Part shown: positions 13,706 to 16,308 of the stretch, piece after piece | How positions within the stretch are numbered: position 1 is the stretch's first letter | How the letters are laid out: every line of letters begins with the position of its first letter | Source of the DNA: Competibacteraceae bacterium UBA3908 | GTDB taxonomy: Bacteria > Pseudomonadota > Gammaproteobacteria > Competibacterales > Competibacteraceae | Direction of reading: 5' to 3' | Length of the DNA: 16,308 nucleotides | Assembly (NCBI GenBank): GCA_002391525.1 | Contig: DGFE01000194.1 | Location: 1 to 16,308 of the forward strand | The notes under the pieces: generated by a model | The model's database searches: none | Seen by the model: the letters and a program-made list of their open reading frames with translations, nothing else | Told to the model about the DNA's origin: nothing | Position numbers and translations under genes: made by a program

Positions 13706-15247
13706 TCACTCGTGGCGCAACAGCAGATGTCGTGGCCGGATTCCCACCGTCAGCACCGCCAGCAGATAGGTTCCGCCGCCGGCGACGACCAGTCCGGCGA
13801 GATGCCACAGCCGTTCCCGGGCGCCGGCGTGCAGCCATCGCTCCAGATCGCCCACTCCGAACCAGAGCACCAGACCCATTGCCAGATTCGCGGCGGTGAG
13901 TTGCAGCAGAAATCTGGCCCACCCGGCGCGCGGCCGATAGATGTCCCGCCGCCGCAGATTCACGAACAACAAGCCGGCGTTGAGAAAGGCCGCCAGCGAG
14001 GTGGCCAACGCCAGTCCGGCATGGGCCAGCGGCCAGATCAGGATCAACACCAGGGCGGTATTGGCGCCCATCGCGATGACGCCATACTTGACCGGACTGC
14101 GGGTGTCCTGGCGGGCATAGAAACCGGGCGCCAGCACCTTGATCAGCATGAACGCCACCAATCCCAAGGCGAAGGCCATCAGACTGCGGGTGGACATGAC
14201 CACGTCGCGGGCGTCGAACTCGCCGTACTGGAACAGCGCGGAAAGGATCGGCCCGGAGAGAATGATCAGCGCCACCGTGGCTGGAACCCCGATCAGCAGC
14301 GCCCAGCGCAACGCCCAGTCCAGGGTTTGGGAAAAGCCATCCGCTTCCGCGCCGGCGTGCTGGCGGGACAGCTTGGGCAAAATCACCGTGCCCAGCGCCA
14401 CCCCGAAAATGCCGAGCGGGAATTCCACCAGCCGGTCGGAATAGTACAGCCAACTGACGCTGCCCGAGACCAGGAACGAAGCCAGCACCGTATCGATCAA
14501 CAGATTGACCTGCGCCACCGAGGAGCCGAAGATCGCCGGCAACATCAGTTTCAACACCTGCTGAACCCCTCGGGACGCCCAGCCCCAGCGCGGGCACGGC
14601 AACAGTCTCGCCTGGCGCAAAAAAGGAATCTGGAAACCCAACTGGACGACACCGGCGATGAACACGCCCCAGGCCAGCCCCATCACCGGCTGTTCCATGC
14701 GGGGCGCGAGCCACAGGGCGGCGGCGATCATGGTCAGATTCAGCAACACCGGTGTGACGGCGGGAATCGCGAACCTGCCGCAACTGTTCAACACACCCCC
14801 GGCGAAGGCGGTCAGTGAAATGAACAGCAGATACGGAAAGGTGATCCGCAGCATCTCCACCGTCAGCTCGTACTTGCCGGCATCGGCGGTGAAACCGGGC
14901 GCGAACAGCAGGATCAGGATCGGCGCGGCCAGCACCCCGACGGCGGTGATGAGCAGCAGGATCGCCCCCAACGTACCGGCGATCTGATCCACCAGTTCCC
15001 GAAGTTCCTCCCGCGACCGCTGGGTCTGGTATTCCGAGAACACCGGCACGAAGGCTTGCGAAAACGCGCCCTCGGCGAACAGCCGGCGCAGGAAGTTGGG
15101 AATGCGGAAGGCGACGAAGAAGGCGTCGGTGCCCGCCCCGGCCCCGAACAGCTGCGCATAGACCATGTCGCGGACGAAACCGGTGACGCGGGACAGCGAG
15201 GTCATGGCGCTGACGATGCCGGTGGATTTGAGGAGGGTCTTGCTCAT
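13706..15247 (-). CDS. murJ: Lipid II flippase
   Basis: MurJ (MviN) moves lipid II across the inner membrane for peptidoglycan synthesis. The protein is 513 residues with about 14 hydrophobic segments along its whole length, the expected size and topology. The N-terminal region has the conserved charged residues of the central cavity: SRVTGFVRD (Arg20, Arg26), GTDAFFVAFRIPNFLRRLFAEGAF (Asp41, Arg54/55, Glu59). Also visible are ESAAAG-like positions replaced by a hydrophobic tail and the motif YSDRLVEFPLGIFGVALGT. The ribosome site at the ATG (15247) is poor (C-rich leader). It is the first gene of the leftward block and diverges from rpsT, the usual gammaproteobacterial context. Confidence 0.97.
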   Translation of the reverse strand: MSKTLLKSTGIVSAMTSLSRVTGFVRDMVYAQLFGAGAGTDAFFVAFRIPNFLRRLFAEGAFSQAFVPVFSEYQTQRSREELRELVDQIAGTLGAILLLITAVGVLAAPILILLFAPGFTADAGKYELTVEMLRITFPYLLFISLTAFAGGVLNSCGRFAIPAVTPVLLNLTMIAAALWLAPRMEQPVMGLAWGVFIAGVVQLGFQIPFLRQARLLPCPRWGWASRGVQQVLKLMLPAIFGSSVAQVNLLIDTVLASFLVSGSVSWLYYSDRLVEFPLGIFGVALGTVILPKLSRQHAGAEADGFSQTLDWALRWALLIGVPATVALIILSGPILSALFQYGEFDARDVVMSTRSLMAFALGLVAFMLIKVLAPGFYARQDTRSPVKYGVIAMGANTALVLILIWPLAHAGLALATSLAAFLNAGLLFVNLRRRDIYRPRAGWARFLLQLTAANLAMGLVLWFGVGDLERWLHAGARERLWHLAGLVVAGGGTYLLAVLTVGIRPRHLLLRHE

Positions 15248-15334
15248 GAGGGGGCGGGTCCGCGCGGCGCGATTCGGAAGGCGCGGATGATAGCGGGATT
15301 GGCCGGGACTGTCAGCGGTCGCGCGGGGCGGGGA

Positions 15335-15362
15335 TTGACAGCGCGGTGGGAACTGTCATCAT
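15335..15362 (+). promoter_or_regulatory. Candidate rpsT promoter with overlapping dyad
   Basis: A perfect -35, TTGACA (15335-15340), is followed after 16 bp by CATCAT (15357-15362, 4 of 6 bases). Arms TGACAG (15336-15341) and CTGTCA (15353-15358) form a 6-bp dyad across the promoter, a possible operator. Transcription would begin about 60 bp before the rpsT start. Confidence 0.5.
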
Positions 15363-15428
15363 TACCACCCTTTTTCAGAACCCAACTATCGCCACGTTTA
15401 TCCTGTTGTGTCGTAAGGAGTATTGATC

Positions 15429-15695
15429 TTGGCCAATACCGCTCAAGCGAAGAAACGCGCCCGTCAGGCGGAAAAGCATCGCCAACATAACGCCAGCATG
15501 CGCTCCATGTTGCGCACCTACATCAAGCGGGTACTCAAAGCCATTGAAACCGGCGACAAGACAAAAGCCGAGTCCGAGTACCGGACCGCCGTGCCGGTGA
15601 TCGACCGCATGGCGCGCAAGGGACTGATTCACGCCAACAAAGCCGCCCGCCACAAGAGTCGCCTGACGCATCATATCCGCGATATGCCGGCCTGA
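15429..15695 (+). CDS. rpsT: 30S ribosomal protein S20
   Basis: S20 is a primary 16S rRNA-binding protein of the small subunit. The product is 88 residues, lysine/arginine-rich and helical: ANTAQAKKRARQAEKHRQHN, SMRSMLRTYIKRVLKAI, GLIHANKAARHKSRL. The start is the TTG at 15429, not the in-frame TTG at 15423: AAGGAG (15415-15420) is 8 nt from the former and only 2 nt from the latter, and the family begins (M)ANTAQA. A UUG start is also used by E. coli rpsT, where it takes part in autogenous translational control; the same is likely here but not shown. It diverges from murJ. Confidence 0.98.
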   Translation: MANTAQAKKRARQAEKHRQHNASMRSMLRTYIKRVLKAIETGDKTKAESEYRTAVPVIDRMARKGLIHANKAARHKSRLTHHIRDMPA

Positions 15696-15805
15696 ACACC
15701 GACGACGTTCCTCGACTCAATTGCTCTCGGTTGACCCCCCTGGAGCCGGGAGTCTGGGGTGAAAATGAAGTGCCCCGGTCGAAAACGACTCGGCGAGGGG
15801 AAAAG

Positions 15806-15841
15806 AAAAGGGGCTAGATCTTTAGCTAACCCCTTGTTTTT
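15806..15841. terminator. Two-way intrinsic terminator after rpsT
   Basis: Arms aaggggctag (15808-15817) and ctaacccctt (15826-15835) pair with one mismatch around an 8-nt loop. On the plus strand the stem is followed by gttttt, on the minus strand by ttctttt. It can therefore end rpsT transcription (110 bp after its stop) and leftward transcription from the tRNA-like fragment. Confidence 0.75.
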
Positions 15842-15845
15842 CTGA

Positions 15846-15883
15846 TGGGCTTTGTAGGACTCGAACCTAAATCCAAGGGATTT
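15846..15883 (-). pseudogene. tRNA 3'-end-like fragment (T-arm and acceptor strand)
   Basis: On the minus strand, aaatcc-ctt-ggattt forms a hairpin like a long variable arm. It is followed by aggttcgagtcct, a T-arm with loop ttcgagt and outer pair t-a, then aaagccca, which reads as an acceptor 3' strand with discriminator A. No matching ggscttt-type 5' strand (gggcttt) lies within tRNA distance upstream, so this is not a complete tRNA. A terminator follows directly, as after genuine tRNA genes. It may be a tRNA remnant or an integration-site (att) copy. Confidence 0.4.
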
Positions 15884-16076
15884 CGTGTCGAAGTGCGCGG
15901 GCTTGAACGAGTCCGCGCCGGTAGTGAAGCCGGACGTTATCCACGACGAACCGGGAATCGGTCTGGACGCGGCGCGGCGCGCTACGGCATCGAGAGTGGC
16001 GAACACCCCTGCCCCCCTGAAATTTGGCTTTCGTCATCCGATGCTTCTGCTAAACTTAAGTTGTGTCGAGGCAGAT

Positions 16077-16200
16077 CTCGTCGCTAGTTTCCAAAAAACA
16101 ACGTTGTTGTGGCATGGCAAAAAAGATAACTTTTCAAACAACAAAAATTTTGGCAACCCCCCTTGCATCTCATTGTTTTAAAAAGTTTTCTAGCGTCGAG
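16077..16200. repeat. AT-rich 124-bp segment with terminal inverted repeats, possible CRISPR leader or miniature element
   Basis: ctcgtcgctag (16077-16087) and ctagcgtcgag (16190-16200) are reverse complements at 10 of 11 positions. The enclosed 102 bp is AT-rich (a-tracts, aacaacgttgtt palindrome at 16097-16108), unlike the GC-rich flanks. The right end stops 2 bp before the first CRISPR repeat. It could be the array leader, a MITE-like insertion, or both. Confidence 0.5.
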
Positions 16201-16202
16201 CC

Positions 16203-16308
16203 CTCTAAAACATTGCCCTGATGAAGAAGGGATTAAGACCGTCCCAGTCTTTAACAAAAAGGAGCAAGTTGGGAGGTTTGAAACCTTGCCCTGATGAAGA
16301 AGGGATGA
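16203..16308. CRISPR. Start of a CRISPR array, truncated by the contig end
   Basis: Two copies of a 37-bp repeat lie 73 bp apart. Copy 1 is 16203-16239, the spacer 16240-16275 (36 bp), and copy 2 begins at 16276 and is cut at 16308. A 21-bp block starting ttgccctgatgaagaaggg is identical in both. Copy 2 begins gtttgaaacc and copy 1 begins ctctaaaaca, differing at four of ten bases. Copy 1 ends gattaagac, a repeat 3' end common in type I and III systems, which suggests reading left to right with a leader on the AT-rich left side. The poorer first copy could alternatively be the degenerate distal repeat of an array read the other way. No cas genes are present, so the subtype is undetermined. 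Confidence 0.8.

Larger units (their letters stand above)
15696..16202. other. Gene-poor region between rpsT and the CRISPR array
   Basis: I find no convincing coding sequence in this 507-bp stretch. Frames up to 111 codons exist but have no recognisable motif or ribosome site. It contains a two-way terminator (15806-15841), a tRNA-3'-like fragment (15846-15883), a GC-rich segment of no recognised content (about 15884-16020) and an AT-rich segment with terminal inverted repeats (16077-16200) next to the array. Confidence 0.7.

Noticed and set aside
12045..13769. 574-codon open frame on the plus strand
   Set aside because: It is antisense to the radical SAM gene, which has the conserved CxxxCxxC motif and a good ribosome site.
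15671..16006. 111-codon open frame on the minus strand
   Set aside because: It runs through the tRNA-like fragment and the terminator and overlaps the rpsT end; not credible as a gene.
15885..16181. 98-codon open frame ending in the AT-rich segment
   Set aside because: It has no ribosome site or motif, shifts abruptly in composition and crosses the inverted-repeat segment.
16203..16308. Assigning a CRISPR subtype from the repeat
   Set aside because: No cas genes are visible, and a repeat ending of this kind occurs in several type I and III systems.

Overview
The window is a 16.3 kb piece of a GC-rich (roughly 60% by eye) gammaproteobacterial chromosome. The main taxonomic clue is the housekeeping block rpsT (+) opposite murJ, ribF, ileS, lspA, ispH (-). 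Its order, the UUG start of rpsT and the RibF N-terminus (MELIRG) are typical of Gammaproteobacteria; I cannot name a genus. Both ends are assembly ends. Bases 1-19 are an exact Tn5/Nextera mosaic-end adapter, not genome, and the right end stops inside a CRISPR repeat.

Left part (20-3613): a partial oxyR (-), with both redox cysteines visible, diverges from a three-gene periplasmic redox operon (+). The operon encodes a MauG/CcpA-type di-heme peroxidase, a Tat-exported metallophosphoesterase with an unusual GEHD motif, and a small mono-heme cytochrome c whose C-terminal half resembles SoxA/TsdA-type cytochromes. A perfect 11-bp-arm palindrome lies between oxyR and the operon. The set looks like a peroxide-responsive export module; the role of the phosphoesterase in it is unknown.

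Middle left (3649-6334): yjbQ (-) diverges from a two-gene unit (+) made of a LysM protein and a membrane-anchored protein with a degenerate zinc-peptidase motif (HHEFSS). Neither partner matches a family I can name with confidence.

Housekeeping block (6374-15247, all -, transcribed right to left): murJ, a B12-binding-type radical SAM gene, ribF, ileS, a broken DUF4351/Rpn-type gene tail, lspA and ispH. It covers lipid II flipping, FMN/FAD synthesis, Ile-tRNA charging, lipoprotein signal peptide cleavage and isoprenoid precursor synthesis. Departures from the usual order are the radical SAM insertion, the Rpn remnant between ileS and lspA, and the absence of fkpB between lspA and ispH. RibF has a proline-rich tail that appears to be an intergenic palindromic repeat absorbed into the reading frame. 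The radical SAM-ribF spacer is bracketed by a perfect 12-bp inverted repeat.

Right end (15429-16308): rpsT (+) with a UUG start, then about 500 bp without a convincing gene. This stretch holds a two-way terminator, a tRNA-3'-end-like fragment on the minus strand, a 124-bp AT-rich segment with near-perfect 11-bp terminal inverted repeats, and the beginning of a CRISPR array (one repeat, one spacer, a second truncated repeat). It reads as the edge of an accessory or defence island next to the conserved block; no cas gene is inside the window.
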